DNA of 21,019 bases, taken from Parvularia atlantis (Eukaryota > Opisthokonta > Rotosphaerida). Under the pieces are notes generated by a model. It saw only the letters and a program-made list of their open reading frames with translations, was not told the DNA's origin and ran no database searches. A program made the position numbers and the translations under genes. The stretch covers positions 1-21,019 of the forward strand of contig CALSCO010000158.1 in NCBI GenBank assembly GCA_943704415.1. The letters run 5' to 3'. Positions 10,001 through 19,182 of the stretch are shown piece after piece; positions within the stretch are counted from its first letter, which is position 1, and each line of letters starts with the position of its first letter.

Positions 10001-13000
10001 CTTGAACGTCTCCTGGTGTGCGCCCACGAGCTCCTGCAGCGCCTGGAAGAAGAACGTGCGCATGAAGTGCCCGTGCACGGGGTAGATGTGCATCTCAATG
10101 CTGGACTGCGCCGTCGCGGTCGCGGTCGCGGTCGCGGGCGTGACCACGGTCGCCCCGTTCTCGCCCAGCACGACCTTGAAGCTCTCGCGCCGCGCGAGCG
10201 AGCTGCTCAGCCGGCCCACGAGCTCGCTGGCCACGAGCTCGCCGCACATGTGCCGCACGGGTGTCGCCGGTGCCGGCGCGGCAGGGGCGCTCGTGCTCGC
10301 GCTAGTGTCCGCGATGGCGGTGGCAGGCGGCGCGGCCGGGTCCTGCGTCAGGCAGATGTGCGGCGTCGGGTTGGCGGTGGAACTTGGGCCGCTTGCGCTC
10401 GGCAGGGCGATCTTGCACATCTGCTGGCACACGCGCAGGACGGCTGCCTGGTCGCGCAGGATGAACGTCTCCATCGCGAGCACAAACTCGGCCAGCGGCA
10501 TCTGCTGCGTGCCCTGCCCGGGCACGTGCGGCGGCGCGAAGGGGCTCATGCGCGAGCGCGCGTTGCTGAAGACGCTCGGGATGTGCCTGCGCACAACCTC
10601 GTCAAACATGTCGCCCTCGACCACGTTGCGCAGGATGAGCAGGACGATCGTGAAGTGGCCCGCAAACAGCGACCATCGGCACGACTCGAGCACAGCTGCC
10701 ACGCCGCCCTCGTCCGCGAAGCCCTTGACGGCCCACGGGCGCCGCGTCGTCTCGAGCAGGAGGCGCAGGGCGGCGCTTGCGTTGAGCACGACGGCAGGCG
10801 GCGCGGGTGGCGTCGTCGGGTCGCTGGGCGCCTCCGACGAGCTGAAGGCCGTCCGGGCGTAGGGCAGCAGCTGCGCCGCGTCTGCCACGCCCTGGTGCTC
10901 GTCCACCGCGTGCAGGACGGCGCGCAGCAGCACGAGCACGCGGCTCACGATCAGATTGATCTGCGCAGGCTGCGGCTGCGAGATCTCGACCCACGGCATC
11001 GCTGGCTTGGCGTTGGCCGTCGTCGTCGTTGTCATCGTCGTTGACGGCGGCACGGTGATGCTCGGCACGTCCTCGCGCGGCTTGAGCGACGTCGTCCGCA
11101 TCAAGAAGCCTGCTACCAGCAGCACCACCGCCGCGGCCCAGTCGGCGCTCGCCGCGGCCGGGTGCGCGAGCAGCTCGAGCAGGCCGCCGATGCTGTCGGT
11201 CAGGCGGGCGGCGACGAGGCGGGCCCCACGTGCGTTGCGCGTGTCATAGAGCAGCAGCGTGAGCAGGCGCGCCGCGGAGACGGTCTGCGCGCCGGGCAGG
11301 CTGTCGCTCTGAAGGTGCACGATGAGGCGGTCGATGAGCTCGAGCGACGATGACACCGTGAGGAGGTGCCCGAGCAGCAGCGCGACGTCAAACACGAGCG
11401 GCACTTTGGAGTCGATCATGTCCTGCAGCACGCGCGGCGCCGCGTCGTGCAGCCGCGCGAGCGACTCAGCCAGGCGGCTCTCGCTGGCCGACGCGTTGTC
11501 CTGCACCCACTGACGCAGCCCCGCGCTCGCCTTCTCCGACTCGTCCTTGAGCGCCGCGTCCTTCGCTGGCTCGGCAGCCGGTGCAGCGGGCGCTGGCGCT
11601 GGCGTCGCGGTCGCAGAGGCAGCGGGTGTCGCGTCCATCGCCGTCCCGTCTGCCGCCGCTGCAGGCGCAGGTGCTGGCGCAGCTGACGACGACGAGGCAG
11701 CGTCTGCCGCAGCGCTCGCCTCGGCTGGCGCGGCAGCCAAAGCTGAAGCCGCAGCCGCAGCCGCAGCCGCAGCCGAAGCCGAAGTCGGCTCAGCCGTGGT
11801 CGTGATCGCGGCCGGACGCGGCGCGCCCGGGATGACGTTGACCATGTTGTTGGGCGGCGCCGAGAGGTAAACGCCATCGCGCAGGAGAAAGTCGGCGGCC
11901 GAGTTGACGTTGTTACGAAACTGCCACAAAGCGCGCTCGACCCAGAAGCGGTGGAAGCCCATGTCGACCAGGCGGCGCACGTTGTCCTCATCGACGGGGC
12001 CGCGCACGGGGCCGAGGCCGTGGATGTACTCGATCGGGTCGCCGTGGCCAAAGTCGTCGGCATGGTCGGGCGCGCCGACGAGGCGGTTTTGAAGCTGCGT
12101 AAGCAGGGCCGCGAGCGAGCGCCGGCGCGTGCTGCCGAGCTGGCCGCCGGCGGCGCCCTCGCCGGCCGCGGTCGCGCCGGTGGCGCCCTCGTGGGCCGAG
12201 CGCGGGACGATGCGCATGTTCTCGACCTCGTGGATCGGAAAGGGCGAGAAGGCGTCGAGCGTGTCGGGCACGTGGCTGTGGCCGTGGCGCCGCGGCGGCG
12301 GGATGCTGAGAGGGTGCAGCGTCGGGGCGGGCTGGCTGGCCATCCACGATGTCCCGAGCAGCGCCTGCTCGTGGCGGGCCTCGAGCACGTTGTGCACCGT
12401 GCGGAGCACAACCGGCAGGAAGCGCAGCGGCGCGTTCAGCAGGCCCTCATCCGTCCAGATAGGCGCGATGGTGTCGGCAATTAGCGAGCGTATGAGCTGT
12501 CGCGGTCACACGTCAGCGTGGCCGTTGCTGCGCGCACAGGACGGCCTGCGCACCTGCGGCAGCTGGCCCGCCTCCTGCCGGCACCCGACGAGCTCGGTCA
12601 TCTGGATGAACGGCTGCGCGTATTGCGACGTAACGACGTTGCGCGTGTTGCTGCAGCGGAGCGCGCGTGAGGGAATCTGCGGTGCGGCGGCCTTGCACAC
12701 ACCTCAGCTGCTCAAAGAGCGACAGCAGGATGGCCACGGCGTTGTCGAGCTGCGCCAGGCGGCCCCTGCGCCGCGCCTGGTGCTGCCACAGCACGCGCAG
12801 CATGTCTGCGTAGCGCTGCAGCACGCCGAGCTTGAGCATACGCAGGAGCAGCGACAGGTGGAACGACGCGACGTCTGTGCGGGCGGCCGCGTGAGCCAAC
12901 TGTCGTTTGCGCACGCACGCACGCAGTTCCACGCACTGTCGAAGAGCACGCACTGGACCAGGTTGACCATCAGCCGCACCGACTCGCACACCGAGATCAG

Positions 13001-16000
13001 GCGCTCGTCCGAGCCCGATGCGACCGCTGCGGCGCGTGCTTGGTCAGCATAACGCTCACATGGCGGCCCGGCATGCGCACCGTCGGTGACGGGCAGCGGC
13101 GCGTCGAGGCTGCTGGCCGTCATCTCGTTCATGCGCGTGTTGAGCCGCCACGGCATGTGGAAGCCAACGCCGCTGACGGCGACGTACATTGACGGGCGGA
13201 TGTCGCGCGACGGCACTGCGGGTGCGCGCGGGTAAGCCATCCCACACGCGCACATGCGCACGCACCGCTCGCGCGTGTCAGCGTGAGCAGCAGGCCGCCC
13301 GTCGCGCCCGGAATCGTGTTGAGCAGCAGGCGAAGCGACGTCGGCACGTCCGGGTAAAGGTCGCTGAGCGAGCGCGCGCCAGACACGGTCGGCGCAGCCG
13401 TCGCGGGCGTCTCCGGGTACAGTGTGCCCATGTGAAGGAGCAGGTGGTGGCAGTTGCTGAGCGTGCGCGCGTGAGCAAGGTCCCGTGCGCGCGCGCGCGC
13501 GAGAGCACGAGCACGCACAGCGTCAGCACGATCAGCTGCTTGAGCACGCCGGGCACGCGCTCGGCCATGAACGTCTCGAGCAGGTCGTTGCCAATCTGCA
13601 CGCCCGTGCGGCTCCGTCCGGCGATGGCGCGCACGGAGGCGACATAGCGGCCGCGCAGGAGGTCGTCCTGGCGCGCGCATGCATCAGGCGCTCGCGCGAA
13701 GGGCAGCGCAAGCGCGTCGGCGCACCAGCGTGTTGCAGCAGGTGATGATGCGGCGCAGCACGAGCGCGTGGTGCGCGATCGTGTCTGTGTGAGCGGCGTG
13801 AGCGGCATAGCAACGCAGCAAGCACACGCGCACCATTGTCGGCCAGCACGAGCGTCTTAAGCACGTCAAAGGAGCTCATGTAACGCGCACAGTCGCCGCC
13901 CTCAGCCAGCAGCCCCTGTCGTCGGCGCGCGCATCCGCGTTAGGCTGCGCATGAAGCGGGCCTCGCCGAACCTCGAGCCGCTGAAGGAGCTGCTCGGCCA
14001 TATGCACGCGGAAGTGCGTCACGTTCTCGACGTGGTTGCTCTCCTCGCGGTCGTCGCGGTCGTCGCTGTCGTCGCGGCCGCGAGCGTTGGTAACGGCCAC
14101 GCGCGACGGCAACGGGTGCATGCCTCAGGATCTGCAGCAGCGGCGAGGCCATGATCATGTACTGCATCGGGTCGCAGAAAAGCGGCAGCTGCTGGTGCAG
14201 GATCAGGTCGAGCATCGCGTGCGGGCCGAGGTGGCGCATGAACTCCTGCTGCTGCGGGATCGACTGCAGAAATGGGCCGAGGAACTGAGCGCGACCCCAT
14301 CAGCAGCGCATCCTGGCGAGCGTGTGCGCGCGCACGCACCACGCAGAGGTTATTGAGGACGGCCATGAGCGGCGGCGAGGCCGTGTCGATGTCGTCGTTC
14401 TCGAGCTTGTCTGCACAGCCAGTGAAGTCATGCACGCGCGACACCGAAGCACGACCGCACCAGCTGGAGCTGTGGGCGCGGTGGCGGCGGCACCGGGCAG
14501 GTCCGGTAGCATCTCGGCCGAGGCCAGGTCGGCGGCATCGGACGTGCGCATGTCGTCCTCCATCTTGCGGATGTCGGCCGCTGTGCACGCGCACTTCGCT
14601 CAGTCCGTGCTCAAACCGCTCGTAGGACGACACACCCGTGAGCGTCATGATCCTGGCGATGACGGCCTTGACGGCCTCGAACGCGTCGTCGCGCAGCTCC
14701 GGATGGTGTCGCACGAGCTCCTCAAGCGCGCCACCCATGGCGCTCGGCACCTTGCTCGACGACATGACGGGCAGGTACGTCGCGTCGACGAGGAGGCTGC
14801 GCAACACGTTGTCAGCGCGGCGTCTGCCAGCGTGAGCCGCCATCCCGCTCACCCGAGCAACTTGTGGAACGGCTTGTACGAGCGGAACTGCATCAGCCCC
14901 GCCTGATTGAGGCAGAAGGCGGAGAAGGCCTCGGCGAGCGTTGCGAGCACCTAGCATACGCCTGCGCGTCAGCAAACGTGCGGGGCACGGTCGCGATGCG
15001 TTTGCCGCACCCCGCTGTCGAGCGGCACGTCGCTGTTGAGCATCTCGAGGCACGCGGTTGGCAAGCCCTTCTCCTGCAGCAGCGAGAGCGACGAGGGCTC
15101 GTTGTGGATGAGGATCGAGACGATGTTGACCGCTGCGCCGCGCATGAGCCAACAACGTCGCTCACACCGACGCGGAGCACCCGACGCGCGCTGCGACTTG
15201 AGTAGGCGCGGGTGCGACAGGATCGCGTGCAGCGTCTGGACGAGCGGGCCGTTGATGAGCTGGCGCAGACGGTCCGAGGTGCCGCCGCGCTGCAGCGCCG
15301 CCAGGAGGAAGCGCAGGATAGCGCGCACGAGGGCCGACCGGTCGGCGTCTGCGGGGTGGCGCGGCTCAACAACGAGCGGGCGACAGCACGATGGGCCGCA
15401 CAGTGCAGCGCCTCCTCCGTGAGCGTCGCCCGCTCGACCGACTGCGAGTATGAGACCATCTTTGCGACGTCATCGTGCAGGCGGTCGACGAGCAGCGTCA
15501 GGCCCGACGCGTCGCAGAACGTGTTGAACAGCGTCGACGACGCGTGGTCAAAGATGGCCTGCTGCAGAATCTTGACGCCGCGTGCGACCAGCTGTGCGCG
15601 CACGTGAGCGGGTCCGGCTCGCCTTTGTGTGCGGGCAAGCAGGCGCACCCGCAGGTGCTCGGGCCGCGGCGCCGTGAGTACGGGGATCATGTCCTGGATG
15701 ACGCCTCCGGAGACGAGCATCGTGCGCCCGGGCTGGGCTGAGACGACGATGTTGACGAGCGCCATGAGGTTCTGCGCAAATGTGGGGTCGAACGCGCTCG
15801 TGTCGTCGTCCCCGTCCGTCTGCGCGCACGTGCGAGTAAGCACCCACGTGACTGCTGCAGCGGGGCCCGGGCTGCGCGCCATCGCCGTGATGCTCTGGCG
15901 CAATGCGGTCGCGAGCACGCCATGATTGGCCGAGACGCGCAGGGCCGTGAGCACCGACATCAGGCGCGAGCGGTCCTCGGGGTCGCACATGCCGCAGAGC

Positions 16001-17421
16001 ACAAACAGGCAGCACGTCTTCAGGTCCTGCTCCGCGGTGTGAGGTCGCAGCACGGCCAGCGCACACGCGCGCGCACCCAGGGCAGCTGCGGCTGCGCCGT
16101 AAGCACGGCAACGACCTCGACGGCAATGTCGGGCTCAAACAGGAAGAACGAGCGCGCGGTGGGGTCGTCTTTGCCGAGGAAGACTGCGCGCACGGGGTGA
16201 GCTGCGTCGCACTGCACCGGCGGGGCGCACCGATCGCCGAGATGGCCAGCGCGCGGCACTTGTTCCAGGCGAGCCGCTGCGTGTGGCTCGAGCAGGCCGC
16301 GGCGAGGCGCAGGCGGTGCAGCAGGCCAAACTGCGCCGAGTCGAGCACGGCGTGCTCGGCGACGAGGGCGCGGAAGGTGGCGACGTAGCTGCGCCGAGCA
16401 GTGTGAAGCCGCCGCGCACTGCGCACCACACGCGCACGCACTCCTCGCCGGGCGCGACGGCACGCTCGATGCGCACGCTCGGCTGCTGCGGCTGTGGCTG
16501 CAGCGACGGCGTGCCGGCCGGGCGGTGGAATTCGAAGACGACGTTGAGCGCCTGTGCACCGGGTCGCTCAGCGGTCGGTATGCCGCTGCTGCTGGCGAGC
16601 GCGGCACACGTTGTCTGGCACGGCGGCGTCAGGACGTGAGCTCTGCGCGAGCGAGAGCTTGGTGCCAACGACGGTCCAGCCCTGCGCGAGCACGAGTGCG
16701 TTGCTGGCGCTGCGGCTGCCTATGGCGAGGCGTGACTGCGACCGTGCGCTGAGCCCGCTGCGCTCCGTGCTGCGACGCGCAGCGCACCCCGGGTAGCGTG
16801 CGCGACAGCACCCAGAGCGCAAGCTCGACGATCTCGACGTCGTCGATGCACATGAGCTCCTGCAGGCGCTGCGCACGCGCACGCACGCGCACGGATGGAC
16901 CAGATCAGCAGTCGGGCCGCACCGTGCGAGCATGACATGCGCACGTCGTTGGCCGGGAAGGTGTTACGGTTGGTCGTGTGCGCGAGCATCTTGCGCATGA
17001 AGCGGAGCACGACGAGGACGGTCGTGCGCTCGCCGCCGTCGAGCCGGCGCACGATGAGCTCGGCGAAGGTGGACGTGCGCTGCCGGTGTGTCAGCCAAAC
17101 GCGGCGAACGACCGGCCCGCGAGCAGCCGATGCACCTTGAGCACGTTGTCGAGGACGGTGTTGAGGCGCGTGACGATGCGGTGGAAGTGCACCAGCTCGA
17201 GGCGCGGCAGCAGCCAGCGCGCCGTAGCGGCCTCGAGCGCGCCCACGAGCTGCTCGTCAGGCACGTTCTCGAGCTGCTCGAGCGCGGCGCGGACGGGCGC
17301 GTCCTGTGACGCCGCTCGGTCAGCAAGGGACGTGACGAGTGCGCGCGCGGTGTCGCACCAGCGGCTTGCTTCTCCGCCTTGCGCCGGGTGTCGGCCGCGC
17401 GGCCGCGCCGGCGACGTTCAT
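2555..17421 (-). CDS. TOM1: Giant HECT-type E3 ubiquitin ligase, HUWE1/TOM1 family (36 exons, about 4277 aa)
   Basis: HECT E3 ligases accept ubiquitin from an E2 on a catalytic Cys and pass it to substrates. HUWE1/Tom1 acts in protein quality control, ribosomal-protein and histone turnover and nuclear export. Visible in order: a short basic N-terminus (RRRSKPL), the helical-repeat region with DUF908/DUF913, a UBA (about 1330-1369), an acidic tract (about 2310-2690), a UBM-like motif (about 3233-3251) and the HECT domain (about 3940-4277). The active-site block is [18 protein letters not shown], with the Cys at about 4244, 33 residues before the C-terminus as in human HUWE1. Human HUWE1 is 4374 aa and yeast Tom1 about 3270 aa. 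The ATG at 17421-17419 was chosen because its 21-residue exon splices in frame to the conserved N-terminus. I do not see the animal WWE or BH3-like segments. The 36 exons total 12834 nt, a multiple of three. TOM1 is used as the fungal family name. Confidence 0.95.
3953..4073 (-). other. Long microsatellite-bearing intron 30 of the HECT ligase
   Basis: At 121 nt this is the longest intron in the window. The donor is GTGCTC after LHKNK and the acceptor is CAG before [14 protein letters not shown]. Removing it restores the family sequence across the start of the HECT domain. The (CT)40 tract on the sense strand lies between donor and branch region, making up two thirds of the intron. Confidence 0.88.
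3991..4070. repeat. (AG)40 dinucleotide microsatellite
   Basis: Eighty bases of perfect AG on the plus strand (CT on the ligase sense strand), inside intron 30. It begins after an A-rich lead-in (CAAAAGAAAG) and abuts the GTGCTC donor. Length is likely polymorphic. Confidence 0.97.
6172..6229 (-). other. UBM-like ubiquitin-binding motif
   Basis: The segment [20 protein letters not shown] fits the UBM pattern with the invariant Leu-Pro followed by an Arg-x-Glu-Val helix. Animal HUWE1 has several such motifs in tandem in this part of the protein; I find only this one. It lies just before the Ser/Pro-rich linker that leads to the last solenoid part. Confidence 0.8.
7853..8998 (-). other. Acidic Asp/Glu-rich region of the HECT ligase
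   Basis: About 380 residues (about 2310-2690) are dominated by Asp and Glu with Ser and Gly, written in GAC/GAG codons. On the plus strand they appear as (GTC/CTC)n runs, the longest being eight GTC units at 8632-8655, which encode eight Asp in a row. HUWE1/Tom1 proteins carry an acidic region in the same relative place; in the family it is linked to binding basic clients such as histones and ribosomal proteins. The triplet repeats make the tract length likely to vary. Confidence 0.9.
10113..10136. repeat. GTCGCG hexamer, four perfect copies, coding
   Basis: Four perfect GTCGCG units inside exon 27 of the ligase encode alternating Ala-Thr residues on the minus strand ([12 protein letters not shown]). 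It is a short slippage-type repeat in a loop between predicted helical segments. Confidence 0.8.
11748..11783. repeat. GCCGCA hexamer repeat encoding polyalanine
   Basis: Four GCCGCA units are followed by two GCCGAA units. Read on the minus strand it encodes a run of Ala with flanking Ser in the linker just downstream of the UBA. The surrounding region is Ala/Pro-rich and probably disordered. Confidence 0.85.
11878..11995 (-). other. UBA domain of the HECT ligase
   Basis: The translated segment [21 protein letters not shown] followed by an Asn-rich turn and AADFLL has the three-helix UBA pattern, with the MGF loop of helix 1 and a closing hydrophobic helix. UBA domains bind ubiquitin. It sits at about residues 1330-1369, close to the position of the UBA in human HUWE1 (about 1316-1355). 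Confidence 0.9.
12554..17421 (-). other. N-terminal helical-repeat region (DUF908/DUF913) of the HECT ligase, 26 small exons
   Basis: Modelled exons, high to low coordinate: 17421-17359, 17303-17136, 17079-16945, 16868-16788, 16735-16610, 16551-16442, 16388-16231, 16183-16077, 16026-15649, 15591-15402, 15348-15181, 15132-15011, 14950-14853, 14796-14636, 14580-14461, 14410-14340, 14284-14124, 14065-13972, 13915-13834, 13784-13726, 13667-13519, 13456-13266, 13215-13081, 13026-12937, 12874-12703, 12650-12554. They sum to 3486 nt (1162 codons). Family landmarks across junctions include [18 protein letters not shown] (DUF908-like), [17 protein letters not shown] followed by a leucine-rich helix, and [20 protein letters not shown] (DUF913-like). 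In HUWE1 this region forms part of an armadillo-like solenoid ring that binds substrates. Most boundaries have a GTG donor and CAG acceptor. The least certain is the junction 14124/14065. Confidence 0.82.
14066..14123 (-). other. Candidate GC-AG intron in the HECT ligase
   Basis: Between exon ASPLLQIL-S and exon [18 protein letters not shown] the frame must change. The only acceptor that fits is GACGACAG, and the only donor nearby with matching phase is AG|GCATGC, which gives a 58-nt GC-AG intron. All nearby GT dinucleotides have the wrong phase or would leave an intron under 50 nt. A GT donor further upstream (in CAGTAC) also fits the phase but would remove the conserved-looking [10 protein letters not shown] segment. 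Confidence 0.6.
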
Positions 17422-17590
17422 GCGGGCGCGGCAGGTGGGACGGCGTCGCGGGTGGGCGGCTGCGGGCTGTGGCGAGGTGAGGCGGTGAGCGCCACTTGGC
17501 GCGAACAGCACAAGATGCGAGCGCGGTCCGCGGCGAGACACGCGCGCGACAGCGACGCGACACGACTGAGACGGCGTGTCGCGGGTGGTG

Positions 17591-17624
<34 letters not shown>

Positions 17625-17721
17625 CAGAGCGAGCGGCAAGAGGCACGAAGCCGGCAATGAGAGCGAAGCAAGCATGGTCCGTCTGCCGATGAGGTGAATC
17701 CCAACGTGGATTCCGTGACAG
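17422..17721. promoter_or_regulatory. Divergent promoter region between HECT ligase and GT34 genes
   Basis: These 300 bases separate the start codons of two genes transcribed away from each other, so they should contain both promoters and 5' UTRs. The stretch has a (GA)14 tract, which is a pyrimidine tract for the ligase direction, and otherwise GC-rich sequence with several GCGACGCGAC-like elements. I see no TATA box and cannot name a transcription-factor site with confidence. Confidence 0.65.
17593..17621. repeat. (GA)14 tract in the divergent promoter
   Basis: A 29-base perfect GA repeat on the plus strand, roughly 170 bases upstream of the ligase start and 100 bases upstream of the glycosyltransferase start. 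GA/CT tracts are common in fungal promoters and can exclude nucleosomes; that role here is inference. Confidence 0.9.
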
Positions 17722-19003
17722 ATGCGCGCACGCGGCGTCTTGACGGCGGCTGCAGTGCTCGTGTGCGGCCTCGTCGTGCTCGTGCGCCTCGCGGGGCTCG
17801 CAGGGCAGTCGGCGGTGGCGCGCGAGCGGCAGGCGTTGCCGGTGCCGTGGCACGGCGGGCAGCTGCAGCCGCTGCCGGTGCTGCGCTCGCCTGGGCCGCG
17901 TGCGGGGTTGTCGCCGTCGTCGCCGTTGGCGGCGGGAGCGAGCGACGGGCTGTGCGCGCGGTTCGCGATCCTGTCGTACTACTGCAGCGCGCCCGGCATG
18001 ACGCCGCCCGAGTACGTTACGCTCGCCGTCGCCAACCGCAAGCAGTACGCGGCGCGGCAAGGGTACGACTACGTCGACCTGTCGGACGACGCCGAGACGT
18101 ACACGGGCTGCATGCGCACGACGATGTTCTACCGGTACTCGGCCATGCGGCGCATCCTGCCCGAGTACGATGGCGTGCTTTGGGCCGACCTCGACTCGCT
18201 CTTCATCAACCAGACGCGCACGCTCGAGGAGATCGTCGACCCGCGCTACGACCTTTTCATCACCGTCGCGCCCGAGAGCAACCGCGCCTACGCCAAGTAC
18301 TCCAACAATGGGCACCTGTTTGTGCGCAACACGCCGTGGGGCCTCGCGCTGCTGGATGAGCTGATCCGCCTGGTGCGATGGCGCATGTGCACGCTCGGCA
18401 GCTCACGTGCTTGCCGTGCAGGCGCCGCTGCCGTGCAGCAAGTTCCGCGGCGGCGACGTCGAGCTCAACACGATCGGGCACGGGTGGCTGCCGCTGTGCC
18501 GGCCGGACGGGCGGTGGCACGACGCCGACCAGGTGCCGCCGACTACGTCTACGCGCGAACTGTCGCTGAGCCGTGCGGCGGGCGCAGGGGCTCATCGTCG
18601 CCGTGACGCGCAACTACTCAGTCGACGCGACGTGGGGCTGCAAGGTCAAACACCTGCCCTTTGCGTCGTTCAACTCAGACTTTCCGTGGTACCGCGAGGG
18701 CGACCTCGTTGTGCACTTTCCCGGCAAGTCGAACGACGAGCGCGCGCGGCTGATGCGCAAGGTGCGCACCGTCGTTGGTGCGCCGTGCACGCGCTGACGC
18801 TGCCGCACGCGCAGTTCCTGGAGGTGACTGACATCAACACGGGGCGAGTCGACTGGGCGCGCGAGCCCGACATCAAGCCCGAGGTCGACTCGCACCTGCA
18901 GGGCGCGCAGACGTTCTTCGAGGCGCTCAAGCTGTACGACGTCTGGAACACGCCGTGTGCCGACGCGCCGACACGGTACCGGCCGCGCGCCGAGTGTGAC
19001 TGA
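17722..19003 (+). CDS. Type II membrane glycosyltransferase, GT34-like (MNN10/GMA12 kin)
   Basis: Four exons: 17722-18372, 18422-18532, 18588-18761, 18815-19003, giving 374 residues. Residues about 7-28 form a hydrophobic signal anchor near the N-terminus, as expected for a Golgi type II enzyme. The catalytic domain starts near residue 80. It shows VANRKQYAARQGYDYV, then GVLWADLDSLFIN with a D-x-D metal/nucleotide-sugar motif at D156-D158, NNGHLFVRNTPWGLALLDE near 195-213, GGDVELNTIGHGW after the first intron, and GDLVVHFPGKSND near the end. This order is typical of GT34 alpha-mannosyl- or alpha-galactosyltransferases that elongate fungal glycoprotein glycans. The sugar and acceptor cannot be read from sequence. 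A sequon (NQT) follows the DxD motif. All three introns are phase 0. The start is the first ATG that gives the anchor. Confidence 0.85.
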
Positions 19004-19182
19004 ATGAGACGACAATTAAAGCGCGGGCTGTACACGGCGGAGAGGTCGACCGAGGGATGCGACGACGACGACGGTGACGGTGACGGTGACGGTGATGGTG
19101 GGGAAGGACAAGAGAGAGAGCGGGCGAGAAAGTGATAAGAAGGTTAAGGGAGGGCTTGACCGATGCGGCGCGCGCGGCACGC
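19004..19182. other. Convergent intergenic gap between GT34 and CRIB genes
   Basis: 179 bases with both 3' ends. An ATTAAA at 19015-19020 might serve as a polyadenylation signal for the glycosyltransferase, but it lies only 12 bases after the stop. A GAC/GGTGAC repeat occupies 19061-19100. The rest is purine-rich on the plus strand. No gene is seen. Confidence 0.7.
19061..19100. repeat. GAC triplet run and GGTGAC hexamer repeat
   Basis: Four GAC units run into three perfect GGTGAC units and a degenerate fourth (GGTGAT) on the plus strand. It lies in the gap between the two convergent stop codons and is not coding in the models given here. Confidence 0.85.

Larger units (their letters stand above)
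9482..12496 (-). other. Large exon 27 of the HECT ligase (3015 nt) with the UBA and linker
   Basis: One uninterrupted exon of 1005 codons. It begins [20 protein letters not shown] and ends RLNLSNK at a GTGCG donor. It carries the UBA, an Ala/Pro-rich low-complexity stretch, and then helical sequence similar to the central solenoid of HUWE1. Intron-free reading over 3 kb contrasts with the 26 small exons just before it. Confidence 0.88.

Noticed and set aside
10016-11044. 342-codon plus-strand frame opposite the ligase
   Set aside because: Arg/His/Ala-rich antisense composition with no hydrophobic core pattern, entirely within a well-supported ligase exon.
15820-15860. Possible extra intron in the ligase near [16 protein letters not shown]
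   Set aside because: A GT...CAG pair exists but would make an intron under 30 nt, far below the 47-nt minimum seen elsewhere, and the frame is already continuous.
16389-16426. Alternative 38-nt intron using the inner GTGCGC donor
   Set aside because: The outer donor GTGCGTGCG at 16441 gives a 53-nt intron in the normal size range with the same phase, so it is preferred.
17320-18315. 331-codon minus-strand frame that would extend the ligase N-terminus across the GT34 gene
   Set aside because: The part above 17421 is antisense to the glycosyltransferase and low in conserved features. The family-like N-terminus begins at the Met at 17421. Long stop-free antisense frames are expected at this GC content.
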